Below are positions 33,143 through 40,602 of a stretch of 64,000 bases of DNA, one piece after another. This stretch comes from Mobilicoccus massiliensis. GTDB lineage: Bacteria; Actinomycetota; Actinomycetes; Actinomycetales; Dermatophilaceae. The translations under genes were made by a program, and so were the position numbers. The stretch lies in assembly GCF_000826525.2 (NCBI RefSeq), contig NZ_LN651330.1:62001-126000 (forward strand), in the 5' to 3' direction. Below the pieces are notes generated by a model. That model ran no database searches, was not told the origin of the DNA, and saw only the letters and a program-made list of their open reading frames with translations. Numbering within the stretch: position 1 is the stretch's first letter; each line of letters begins with the position of its first letter.

Positions 33143-34153
33143 TCAGTTCTTGACGTGCGCGTCGAGGAACCGGATGAGCTGGTCCTGGATTGCGGGGTCG
33201 GTGAAGAACTGCTGGTCGCCGTGGGCCGTGTCGATGAGAGTGATCTCGGAGGTGCCGCCGGCGTCCTTGACCGCCTTGGCGAAGCGCTCGGCCTGCGGGT
33301 ACGGCGCCGTGCAGTCCTCGCGCCCCGAGAACAGCAGGACCGCAGGCGAGTCCGCCGCGGCGTAGGTGACGGGACTGGCCGTCTTGGCCGCCTCGTGTCC
33401 CGCGGGAACGTCGGGATCGGTGCCGATGAGCCGCCCGTGGGAGGACTCCGCGCCGGGCTTGCCGCCGCCGCAGATCTCCTTCTGGTCGCGGGTGCGCGCG
33501 GTGAGGTCGTAGATGCCGTAGTAGCCGACGAACGCCTTGACCTTCGCGTCGGTGGACGTGTCGCCGAGCGTGCCCTGCAGATCGGCGCGGTCGGGCGTGA
33601 GCGCCGTCATCGCCGCGAGGTGGGCGCCCGCCGAGTCGCCCATGAGCGCGACGCGATTCGGGTCGATGCCGAGTTCGCCGCCGTGGGCCTTGAGATAGCG
33701 CACGGCCGCGGCGACGTCCTGCATCGGCTGCGGGAACCGGGTGTCGGGCAACAGGTGATAGTTGGGCGCGGCCACGGCGTAACCGCGCGAGAGCATGAGC
33801 TCCTTGGTCTGCACCATCTGGATGTCCTCGGCGCGGCCGATGTCGCTCTTGTCGCCGCCCTTCCATCCGCCGCCGTGCACCCAGATCACCAGCGGGAACG
33901 GCCCGGGGCCCTGGTCCTTGGGCAGGAAGAGATCGACCTTGTGCTCGGTGATGCCGTCACCCACGGTGTCGATGTCGAGCCGCTCGGGCACGACCTCGCC
34001 CGCCGTCGCGCTCTGCGAGGTCTGAGGCGGTGCGCTGCTCGAGGCGGTCGGGCTCGAACCCGTCTCCGGTGTGCTGCCGGAGCCTCCGCATGCGGTCAGT
34101 GCGCCGGCCATCGCCACGCATGTCGCGATCGTCATGAATGCTCGCCACGTCAT
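33143..34153 (-). CDS. Alpha/beta hydrolase lipoprotein (hormone-sensitive-lipase-like)
   Basis: A 336-residue exported esterase. The signal ends in the lipobox LTAC (about residues 19-22) and is followed by a Ser/Thr/Pro-rich linker to about residue 50. WVHGGGWKGGDKSD is the HGGG oxyanion motif, LMGDSAGAHLAA the nucleophile elbow, SGREDCTAPYPQ the acid and DTAHGDQQFF the His. The fold matches carboxylesterases acting on short acyl esters. It is probably surface anchored. GGAGGGGG precedes the ATG at 34153. It shares its 3' region with the convergent permease. Confidence 0.9.
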   Translation of the reverse strand: MTWRAFMTIATCVAMAGALTACGGSGSTPETGSSPTASSSAPPQTSQSATAGEVVPERLDIDTVGDGITEHKVDLFLPKDQGPGPFPLVIWVHGGGWKGGDKSDIGRAEDIQMVQTKELMLSRGYAVAAPNYHLLPDTRFPQPMQDVAAAVRYLKAHGGELGIDPNRVALMGDSAGAHLAAMTALTPDRADLQGTLGDTSTDAKVKAFVGYYGIYDLTARTRDQKEICGGGKPGAESSHGRLIGTDPDVPAGHEAAKTASPVTYAAADSPAVLLFSGREDCTAPYPQAERFAKAVKDAGGTSEITLIDTAHGDQQFFTDPAIQDQLIRFLDAHVKN

Positions 34154-34272
34154 CGCTGGTTCCCCCTCCAGGTCGAACGTCCGTCCCCGTGGACGCCCCC
34201 ACCCTAAGCGGTACCGCCGTACGCGTGCATCGCCTGTTGTCGACAGCGGCGGACTCGGCGACGTCGGGTGGC

Positions 34273-34686
34273 TCAGGCGGTCCCCGAACGCTCGGTGAGG
34301 CGCTTGATCGACCCGAGGACGTCACGCAGCCCACCGCGCACCGACTCGGCGTCGGCGCGTTCGCTGACGATGCTCACGGTGAGGCGGGCGCCGCCGTCGT
34401 AGCGCTCGATCTCGAAGCTGCCCCGGTAGCCGTGACGGCCGCCCACGGCGCCCCAGCTGAACGTGTGCCCGGGGGAGTCGACGCGGGTCCACGCCGTGCC
34501 CGTGACCTCGACCCGGGTGCCGTCGGCCAGGCGCGGAGTGGCCGTGACCTCGACCGCACCGTCCCCGACCTCCTCCGCCCGTTGCAACCGCGGCATGTAG
34601 CGCGGCAGGTTGCCCACGTCGGCGAGGTAGTCGAACAGTGCCTGGGGGTCGGTGTCGATGTCGACGGACTCCACGTACTCAGCCAT
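34273..34686 (-). CDS. SRPBCC (START-like, polyketide cyclase/dehydrase) family protein
   Basis: A 137-residue helix-grip protein. The N-terminal VESVDIDTDPQALFDYLADVGNLPRYMPRL (in part) is the typical first strand and helix pair, TWAWTRVDSP-like central strands follow (GTAWTRVDSPGHTFSWGAVG), and the C-terminal long helix is VRGGLRDVLGSIKRLTERSG. It probably binds a small hydrophobic ligand. TAGACC (34693-34698, complement) ends 6 nt before the ATG, so leaderless initiation is likely. It has no operon partner. Confidence 0.82.
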   Translation of the reverse strand: MAEYVESVDIDTDPQALFDYLADVGNLPRYMPRLQRAEEVGDGAVEVTATPRLADGTRVEVTGTAWTRVDSPGHTFSWGAVGGRHGYRGSFEIERYDGGARLTVSIVSERADAESVRGGLRDVLGSIKRLTERSGTA

Positions 34687-34796
34687 GGGAACGGTCTACC
34701 GGCCCGCTCGCAGCCCCGGCAAGGGACTTCCGTCACGCTCCGCCGTTCTCGAGCCGGAACACGAGCCGGACACGGGTCTGCGTGCGCTCGAACCCC

Positions 34797-35558
34797 TCAG
34801 CTCGCGGTCCACCCGCCGTCGAGGACGTAGGAGCCGCCCGTCATGGTCACCGCCGCCGGGGAGCACAGGAACAGCGCGAGGTCGGCGACCTCGTCGGGCT
34901 CGACCATGACCTTGCGCGCCATGCGGTGGAGCATGACCTTGGCGACCACCTCGTCCTCCGCCATGCCGTGCACGCGGGCCTGGTCGGCGATCTGCTTCTG
35001 CACCAGGGGAGTGCGCACGTAACCGGGGTTGATGCAGTTGCTCGTGACGCCGTGTTCGGCGCCTTCGAGGGCGACGACCTTCGACAGGCCCTCGAGGCCG
35101 TGCTTCGCCGAGACGTACGCCGACTTGAAGGCCGACGCCCGCAACCCGTGCACCGAGCTGATGTTGACGATCCGCCCCCACTCCTGCTCGTACATGCGGG
35201 GGAGCGAGGCGCGGATGAGCATGAACGGTGCCTCGAGCATGACCCGCTGAATCGCCCGAAAGACGTCGGGCTCGAACTCGTGCACCGGCGAGACGCGCTG
35301 GAACCCGGCGTTGTTGACGATGATGTCGGCCGTGACGTCGAGGCGGTCGAGCACGGCGGAGTCGGAGAGGTCGGCCCCGATGCCGCGTCCGCCGAGGGGC
35401 TCGGCCACCGAGGAGGCGGCCTCCTCGTCGAGGTCGATGACGACGACCTCGGCGCCGGCGCCGGCCAGGGCCTGCGTGCACGCGAGGCCGATGCCGCTCA
35501 CTCCGCCGGTGATGATCGCGGTGCGTCCTGACAGGTCGACGTTGACGAGGTCGCTCAT
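34797..35558 (-). CDS. 3-hydroxybutyrate dehydrogenase
   Basis: A 253-residue classical short-chain dehydrogenase. TGGVSGIGLA holds the NAD loop, NNAGFQRVSPVHEF and SSVHGL carry the active-site Ser, and YVSAKHG the Tyr and Lys. The specific words NPGYVRTPLVQKQIADQA and GMAEDEVV resemble D-3-hydroxybutyrate dehydrogenases, which oxidise 3-hydroxybutyrate to acetoacetate. That is the expected last step of PHB breakdown and fits the PHA genes that follow. The ATG at 35558 is chosen because GGAG precedes it at good spacing; an in-frame GTG at 35564 overlaps the site. Confidence 0.9.
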   Translation of the reverse strand: MSDLVNVDLSGRTAIITGGVSGIGLACTQALAGAGAEVVVIDLDEEAASSVAEPLGGRGIGADLSDSAVLDRLDVTADIIVNNAGFQRVSPVHEFEPDVFRAIQRVMLEAPFMLIRASLPRMYEQEWGRIVNISSVHGLRASAFKSAYVSAKHGLEGLSKVVALEGAEHGVTSNCINPGYVRTPLVQKQIADQARVHGMAEDEVVAKVMLHRMARKVMVEPDEVADLALFLCSPAAVTMTGGSYVLDGGWTAS

Positions 35559-35744
35559 GTCCACTCCGTTCGTGGGAATCCGGGAGGTTCGGCAGGGGGT
35601 TCGTCACCGACTCTAGGCCCGCGCCCGGCCCGCCGGTGCCCGAGCGATCGTGCGGACCGTGCGGATCGGCATGCGAACGGCATCGACGTGACGGGGGAAC
35701 GAATCGGGCCCCGTCGAGACGGCGTGAAGGGTGGGGGCACGGGA

Positions 35745-35774
35745 AAGGGCCCACCCCGTTTGGGGTGGGCCCTT
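35745..35774. terminator. Terminator hairpin downstream of the phasin gene
   Basis: AAGGGCCCACCCC and GGGGTGGGCCCTT form a perfect 13-bp stem with a GTTT loop. It is 28 bp past the phasin stop (minus strand). Confidence 0.85.
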
Positions 35775-35802
35775 CACTCCGGATGACCGGCGAGAGCGTG
35801 GA

Positions 35803-36522
35803 TCAGGCCTGGGCCTCGTGCTCACGCAGGCGGGTGCGGAGCTCGTCGAGCGAGCCGCTGGTGTCGAGACCCTTGGCCGCGAGCTCGGACTTGAGCTGAG
35901 CGGTGTTCATGAGGTTGTAGTTGCGCTTGGTCTGCTCGTTGGCAGCGTCGGCGACGGTCTCGGTCTGCGCCTTGGCGGCGTCGGTCGCGCGCTCGGTCTG
36001 CGCCTTGGCGGCGTCGGTGGCGCGCTGGGTCTGCTCGGTGGCGACGCTCGTCATGCGCTTGGTCTGCTCGGCGGCGGCGTTGGTGAAGCGCTCGGCCTGG
36101 TCGCGGGACGCGGCCTGGGCCTCGGCGACCTTCTCCTCGACGACCTGACCGAACTGCAGGGCCTGCTCGCGGGCGGAGTTCGCGAAGGACTCCATCTGCT
36201 GGCGGGCGGTCTCGGTCATCGTCTTGGCCTGCTCACGCCACGCGGCGTAGAACTCCTCGGCCTGCTGGTTCCACTGGCTGCCGACCTGCTGGTTGGCGTC
36301 GAGGATCTTGTGCGCGGTCTCACGCTGAACGGTGAGGGCCTTGGCGTAGAAGTCGAAGAGCTCGTCGACGACCTTGCGGGGGTCGACCGTGCTCGACGGC
36401 GTCATCATCGCGGTGGGGCGCTCGAGCTGCTGGGAGAACTGCGAGGTCATCGCGTCCACGGCGGAGAACCAGTTCTCCTGCATCTTGCGGGTGGCCTCGA
36501 TGTACTGGCTGGTGATCGACAT
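35803..36522 (-). CDS. Phasin-like PHA granule protein with C-terminal SAP-like motif
   Basis: 239 residues from the ATG at 36522, which has AAGGAG upstream. Residues 1-130 are amphipathic helix typical of phasins (QYIEATRKMQENWFSAVDAMTSQF, in part). Residues 130-200 carry Ala/Glu/Gln/Thr repeats such as QRATDAAKAQTERATDAAKAQTE, predicted coiled coil. The last 38 residues (NLMNTAQLKSELAAKGLDTSGSLDELRTRL, in part) match the SAP/HeH helix-extended-loop pattern that binds DNA or RNA. Phasins coat PHA granules; a tail of this kind could tether granules to the nucleoid, as PhaM and PhaF do elsewhere. That role is inferred. A strong promoter with a flanking dyad lies upstream and an Xre regulator next to it. 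Confidence 0.82.
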   Translation of the reverse strand: MSITSQYIEATRKMQENWFSAVDAMTSQFSQQLERPTAMMTPSSTVDPRKVVDELFDFYAKALTVQRETAHKILDANQQVGSQWNQQAEEFYAAWREQAKTMTETARQQMESFANSAREQALQFGQVVEEKVAEAQAASRDQAERFTNAAAEQTKRMTSVATEQTQRATDAAKAQTERATDAAKAQTETVADAANEQTKRNYNLMNTAQLKSELAAKGLDTSGSLDELRTRLREHEAQA

Positions 36523-36575
36523 GAGTGACTCCTTCGGGTCGGTGTCGTCGGCAGTGCCCGTCATCGCCGGACACT

Positions 36576-36617
36576 CTGCTTGAAATAGTACGCACCAGTG
36601 TTTGGCATGTCAAGCAG
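36576..36617 (-). promoter_or_regulatory. Near-consensus phasin promoter flanked by an 8-bp perfect inverted repeat
   Basis: On the minus strand TTGACA (36613-36608), a 17-bp spacer and TACTAT (36590-36585) form a near-ideal housekeeping promoter about 62 bp upstream of the phasin ATG. CTGCTTGA and TCAAGCAG (36610-36617 and 36576-36583) are exact inverted repeats overlapping the -35 and the transcription start region. This is a typical repressor arrangement; the adjacent Xre protein is the obvious candidate. Confidence 0.8.
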
Positions 36618-36773
36618 TCGGGCGATGCGGTGTGACGTCGACTCTCCGGTACCCGAAAGGCATCCGGATGACGCGGGGGTGGCCGTGGGGTGGCCACCTC
36701 GAGGGTGAGGGATCGCGTTCGCGGTCGCGCGAGGCGGGTCGCGCGAGTCGGAGTGTGCCCCGCCGAGACGGAT

Positions 36774-37172
36774 TCAGGCCTCGACGTGGCGCTCGACGAA
36801 GGTGCGGTAGAGGGCGAGGAGGGCCTGCTTCTCCTCCGCGCTGAGCACGGGGTCGTGGTCGATCGCGTCGACGACGGCGGGGGAGGCGGCGTCCTCGCCG
36901 GCCTCACCGTCTCCCCGGGCCTTGCGCAGGTTGGTGGCGCCGGCCGACATCATCCCGGCCTGGGTGAGCAGGTGTTCGGTGGAGATGTCGAGTGCGTCGG
37001 CGATCGAGCCGAGCACCTTGAGCGACGGCTGGTGCAGGCCACGCTCCACCTGGCTGAGGTAGGCGTTGGAAACGTTCGAGAGCCCGGCGAGCTGGCGCAG
37101 CGAGAGATCGGCGAGCTGGCGCTGGGCCCGGATGTAGGACCCGAGCACCGATGGCGGCTTCTCCTGCGTCAT
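36774..37172 (-). CDS. Xre-family regulator, likely controls phasin expression
   Basis: 132 residues from the ATG at 37172 with GAGGAGGGG upstream. The HTH is LGSYIRAQRQLADLSLRQLAGLSNVSNAYLSQVERGLHQPSLKVLGSIADAL in parts (residues 10-60), a full Cro/CI-type domain. The remainder contains IDHDPVLSAEEKQALLALYRTFVERH, a C-terminal helix pair common in actinobacterial regulators beside phasin genes. It lies between the phasin and the synthase genes. By analogy with PhaR-type control it may sense granules or free polymer, but its ligand is not visible. Confidence 0.85.
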   Translation of the reverse strand: MTQEKPPSVLGSYIRAQRQLADLSLRQLAGLSNVSNAYLSQVERGLHQPSLKVLGSIADALDISTEHLLTQAGMMSAGATNLRKARGDGEAGEDAASPAVVDAIDHDPVLSAEEKQALLALYRTFVERHVEA

Positions 37173-37519
37173 GGCCCCTCCTCGTGATGGTGGACGTCGT
37201 GGCGGTCGTTTCGGTGGACGGGCCGTGCCTCGGGTCGATCGAATCGAGGGAGTGCCGCCCGGTCCGGGTGCGTCCGTCCCAGGATACGGGACGAGGGTCC
37301 TGGCGCCCGGAGTGTCGCATTCGCCCGTTCGTGGTTCTGTACGGATTCGGCCCTCGTCACGTGCATCTCGACATGCGTCGTCATCTGTCTTCGTCGGTGC
37401 CGGACTCGCCGGTAGGGCCGTGCATCGGGTTAGGGTCACATCGAGTGTCCGAGGTCACACATCTTCGTGCCTGCCATCGGGCGTTCCGCACTACGCCCCA
37501 CCGACAAGCGAGGAATGTC
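37173..37519. promoter_or_regulatory. 347-bp divergent region between the Xre gene and the PHA synthase operon
   Basis: No gene is seen. TAGGGT (37431-37436) is a possible -10 for the synthase operon, leaving an 83-nt leader. GGTCACA occurs twice (37434 and about 37455) as a direct repeat and could be a regulator site. GTCCC-N7-GGGAC near 37276-37292 is a small hairpin. None of these is strong. Confidence 0.3.
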
Positions 37520-38023
37520 ATGGCTCAGCAGCAACCGGCCGAGCAGAAGCTCCGCGAGGCCTACGACAAGACCGAGAAGCAGGTGTCGCGCGCATCGGAG
37601 GAGCTCGTCGCCAGCCAGGGATTCGCCGAGGTCCTGGCGACCCTCACGAGCAACGCGGTCGCGCTGAGCCGCGTCGTCTCGATCGGGCTCGACCAGGCCG
37701 TCCGGGCGACCCGGTTCGCGGGTCAGCGCGACATCCAGCGGCTCGGTCGCCAGCTCAACCGCACCGAGGACAAGCTCGAGCAGGTTCTGCAGGTCGTCGA
37801 GAACCTCGAGGACGAGCTCGCGGCCACCCGCGCCGAGCGCGACGAGGCGCTGCGTGAGGCCCGGCCGCGTCGGGCCGCGGCCGGTCGCGCGTCCGCCGCC
37901 GAGGTCTCCGACCGTTCGACGCGTGCCCGGCGCACCGCGCGCACGGCCAAGACCGCCCGGGCGGCCAAGAGTGCCTCCGCCGCCCGTTCCGCCTCGGTCA
38001 CGCCGGAGGGATCGGAGCAGTGA
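37520..38023 (+). CDS. Coiled-coil PHA-synthase partner protein with basic Ala/Lys/Arg tail
   Basis: 167 residues from the ATG at 37520 (GAGGAA upstream). Residues 1-115 are predicted helix and coiled coil (QKLREAYDKTEKQVSRASEELVA; IQRLGRQLNRTEDKLEQVLQVVENLEDELAATR, in part). Residues 120-160 are Arg, Ala and Lys rich (RRTARTAKTARAAKSASAAR), like histone-H1-type tails of PhaF and AlgP. Its stop overlaps the phaC start by 4 bp (GTGA), so it is made together with a synthase of class III/IV size. It is therefore a candidate PhaE/PhaR-equivalent subunit or a granule-to-DNA linker. No family is recognised with certainty. Confidence 0.65.
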   Translation: MAQQQPAEQKLREAYDKTEKQVSRASEELVASQGFAEVLATLTSNAVALSRVVSIGLDQAVRATRFAGQRDIQRLGRQLNRTEDKLEQVLQVVENLEDELAATRAERDEALREARPRRAAAGRASAAEVSDRSTRARRTARTAKTARAAKSASAARSASVTPEGSEQ

Positions 38024-39144
38024 CGATGCTCCAGTCGATGCTGCGGCTCCCGCAGACCGTCCTGCAGACCTCGAACATCCTGCTCACCACCGATGACGCG
38101 GTCATTGGTGCGACGCCCAAGGATGTCGTGTGGACGCACCGCAACACCACGCTCTACCGGTACCGCAGCAACAAGCGCCGCTTCCCCGTGCCCGTGTTGC
38201 TCGTGTTCGCTCTCATCAACCGGCCGATGATCTTCGACCTGAGGCCGGGCAACTCGTTCGTCGAGTTCCTGCTCGAGCGCGGCTTCGACGTGTTCCTGCT
38301 CGACTGGGGCGTGCCGTCGAGCTCCGACGACGACATGGGCATCGACGACTACGTGTGCGACGAGCTCACGTGGGCGGTGCGCGAGGTGCGCCGGGCGAGC
38401 GGCAGCGACGAGATCTCCATGATCGGCTGGTGCATCGGTGCGGCACTCACCGCCATGTACGCCGCCCTCGAGAACGACGGACCGGCACGCAACCTCGTGC
38501 TGCTGACGATGCCCGTCGACACGCAGGGGTCGTTGTACGAGAAGTGGGTCGGTCAGGACGCGTTCGACGAGGACTTCGTCGTCGAATCCGTCGGCAACCT
38601 CGCGGGCCGCGCGGTCGACTGGGCCAACAAGCTCATGAAGCCCGTGCAGAACCACGTCGTCACCAAGCGTCGGCTGTTCGAGCAGGTGCACGACGGCACG
38701 GTCAACAAGGTGGCCTACCAGGCCATGAGCAAGTGGGTCAGCGACAACCCGCCGTTCCCCGGCCGTGCGTTCGCCCAGTGGATCCGCTGGATGTATAAGG
38801 AGAACCGGCTGGTCCGCGGCCGGATCATCCTGCGCGGCCGCCGCGTCGACCTGCGCAATCTCACGCAGAGCATCCTCGTGGTCACGGCCAGCGCCGACCA
38901 CATCGCGCCCCGCGAGTCCACCCTGCCGCTGCTCGACCTCATCGGCAGCGACGACGTCGAACACATGGACCGCAAGGGTGGCCACATCGGTCTCATGGCG
39001 GGATCCAAGGCCCGTCGGGAGATCTGGCCCGACATCGCCGACTGGCTCGAGCCCCGCTCCCAATGGGAGCCGATCCACCTCGTCGACGAGATCGACGCGA
39101 TCGATGAACTCGACGAGATCGACAGCGCCGACCTCGTCGAGTAA
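38020..39144 (+). CDS. phaC: Poly(3-hydroxyalkanoate) synthase, class III/IV size
   Basis: A 374-residue polymerase joining 3-hydroxyacyl-CoA units into PHA on the granule surface. The lipase-like box is GWCIGA (Cys138), the acid is Asp293 in TASADHIAP and the His is His322 in GGHIGL. DLRPGNSFVEFLLERGFDVFLLDWG is the typical N-terminal lid region (in part). The length is that of class III or IV synthases, which need a second subunit, here probably the upstream coiled-coil protein. The C-terminal tail is acidic and repetitive (EIDAIDELDEID). The GTG at 38020 overlaps the upstream stop; the ATG at 38026 is an alternative start. Confidence 0.93.
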   Translation: MTMLQSMLRLPQTVLQTSNILLTTDDAVIGATPKDVVWTHRNTTLYRYRSNKRRFPVPVLLVFALINRPMIFDLRPGNSFVEFLLERGFDVFLLDWGVPSSSDDDMGIDDYVCDELTWAVREVRRASGSDEISMIGWCIGAALTAMYAALENDGPARNLVLLTMPVDTQGSLYEKWVGQDAFDEDFVVESVGNLAGRAVDWANKLMKPVQNHVVTKRRLFEQVHDGTVNKVAYQAMSKWVSDNPPFPGRAFAQWIRWMYKENRLVRGRIILRGRRVDLRNLTQSILVVTASADHIAPRESTLPLLDLIGSDDVEHMDRKGGHIGLMAGSKARREIWPDIADWLEPRSQWEPIHLVDEIDAIDELDEIDSADLVE

Positions 39145-39230
39145 CGCCCCCGGCGGTGTACGCCCTCGCCGCCGGCCCGACCTCCTGCACCACCAGCACG
39201 AACCTCACTCAGCACCGAAGCGATGCCCAC

Positions 39231-39256
39231 GGCCCTCCCGCTGCCACGGGAGGGCC
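39231..39256 (+). terminator. Hairpin in the phaC-phaB gap, just ahead of the phaB ribosome-binding site
   Basis: GGCCCTCCCG pairs with CGGGAGGGCC around CTGCCA. It sits 132 bp region-internal to the phaC-phaB gap and ends 6 nt before AGAAGGAG. It may reduce read-through or adjust phaB level; it has no U tract. Confidence 0.5.
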
Positions 39257-39276
39257 ACCACCAGAAGGAGAGTTCG

Positions 39277-40140
39277 ATGACCGCAGAGACCACCACCGTA
39301 TCCGCCGAGGAGACGATGCCCACGAGGCTCGGCGCCGCACCCCGCGGCGGCAAGCTGGCCGGTCGCGTCGCCTTCGTCACCGGAGGAACGCGTGGCATCG
39401 GCGCCGCGATCAGCAGCAGCCTCGCGCGTCAGGGTGCCACGGTCGCCGCCGGCTACGCCGGCAACACCGAACGCGCCGAGGAGTTCCTCGCCGACCTCGA
39501 GGAGCACTGGGGCGGCGACGGCCGCGAGTTCAGCATCCACCAGGGCAACGTCGGCAACCCGGAGGACTGCCGGCGCACCATCGAGGAGGTCATCGCCAAG
39601 CACGGCCGCCTCGACATCCTCGTCAACAACGCGGGCATCACCCGTGACCGGGTCGTCTCCAAGATGACCGACGAGGACTGGCAGTCCGTCATCGACGTCA
39701 ACCTGTCGGGCGCGTTCTACCTCTCGCAGGCCGCCCTCAAGCACATGCTCGAGCGCGGCACGGGCCGCATCGTCAACGTGAGCTCGGTCATCGGCGAGAT
39801 GGGCAACATCGGCCAGGCCAACTACGCGGCGTCCAAGGCCGGTCTGTTCGGTCTCACCAAGACCCTCGCGCGAGAGGCCGCGTTCCAGCTCGCCCGCGAC
39901 GGCAAGCTCACCGAGGACACGATCGGTGTCACGGTCAACGCCGTCACGCCCGGTTACGTGCTCACCGAGATGGTGCAGGCGGTGCCCGAGAAGGTCCTCG
40001 ACAAGATCAAGGGCAACATCCCCGTTCACCGCCTCGCGCGTCCGGAGGAGATCGGTCGCGTCGTGCACTTCCTGTGCGCCGACGAATCCGGCTTCATCAC
40101 GGGCCAGGTCTGGGGCGTCAACGGCGGTCAGGACATGTGA
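39277..40140 (+). CDS. phaB: Acetoacetyl-CoA reductase
   Basis: A 287-residue NADPH-dependent SDR reducing acetoacetyl-CoA to (R)-3-hydroxybutyryl-CoA, the PHB monomer. AFVTGGTRGIGAAI is the coenzyme loop, NNAGITRDRVVSKMTDEDW and VNVSSVIGEMGNIGQANYAASKAG give the Asn, Ser, Tyr and Lys and the FabG/PhaB-specific word. An N-terminal extension of about 25 residues before the Rossmann fold is unusual. AGAAGGAG precedes the ATG at 39277. The last 26 bp of the gene are included in a tandem duplication with the terminator downstream. A FabG role is possible, but the PHA context favours phaB. Confidence 0.93.
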   Translation: MTAETTTVSAEETMPTRLGAAPRGGKLAGRVAFVTGGTRGIGAAISSSLARQGATVAAGYAGNTERAEEFLADLEEHWGGDGREFSIHQGNVGNPEDCRRTIEEVIAKHGRLDILVNNAGITRDRVVSKMTDEDWQSVIDVNLSGAFYLSQAALKHMLERGTGRIVNVSSVIGEMGNIGQANYAASKAGLFGLTKTLAREAAFQLARDGKLTEDTIGVTVNAVTPGYVLTEMVQAVPEKVLDKIKGNIPVHRLARPEEIGRVVHFLCADESGFITGQVWGVNGGQDM

Positions 40141-40157
40141 TCGTCCGACTCCACACC

Positions 40158-40199
40158 CGCCGGTGGGCGGGGAGCCGTCGTGCTCCCCGCCCACCGGCG
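40158..40199. terminator. phaB terminator, copy 1
   Basis: CGCCGGTGGGCGGGGAGC and GCTCCCCGCCCACCGGCG form a perfect 18-bp stem with a CGTCGT loop, 18 bp past the phaB stop. Confidence 0.9.
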
Positions 40200-40292
40200 T
40201 GTCCAGGGGTGGATGTCGTGACTGATTCTGTGACCGATGCTGCGACGGGGCGTCAGCGGGGGTCAGGACATGTGATCGCCCGTCCCCCCCCC

Positions 40293-40334
40293 CGCCGGTG
40301 GGCGGGGAGCCGTCGTGCTCCCCGCCCACCGGCG
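40293..40334. terminator. phaB terminator, copy 2
   Basis: The same 18-bp stem and loop as copy 1, 135 bp downstream. The rest of the gap (40335-40602) has no gene or further structure that I can support. Confidence 0.9.
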
Positions 40335-40602
40335 TGTCCAGGGGTGGATGTCGTGACTGATTCTGTGACCGATGCTGCGACTGACTCAGGGCGATTCCCG
40401 CCTGACCCCGGGCGAGGTCTGAGTGGTGTGCCGGGGGCCTGACGGGTGCCTTCTCCTGGCCTCTCAGGACGGCCCGTCTCAGGTGACGGTCGCGACCCCG
40501 GCGATCGCGTGCGCCGGCTCAAGTGCGCGGTCGCCGCGCCGATGGACAGACGGGTGTCGCCGACGCCGGCGATGCCTCCTGCCCGTCACGAGAGGACCCT
40601 CC

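Larger units (their letters stand above)
40112..40381 (+). repeat. Tandem 135-bp duplication covering the phaB 3' end and its terminator
   Basis: Unit 1 (40112-40246) contains the phaB end (GGCGTCAACGGCGGTCAGGA, then CATGTGA), the terminator and a tail with GTGACTGATTCTGTGACCGA. Unit 2 (40247-40381) repeats it with a few substitutions, most of them in the phaB remnant and in a run of ten C (40284-40293). The result is two identical terminators in series. Confidence 0.92.

Noticed and set aside
40385-40602. Riboswitch upstream of the lytic-transglycosylase-like gene
   Set aside because: A cyclic-di-AMP (ydaO-type) switch is common before such actinobacterial genes, but I could not find its conserved sequence blocks here.
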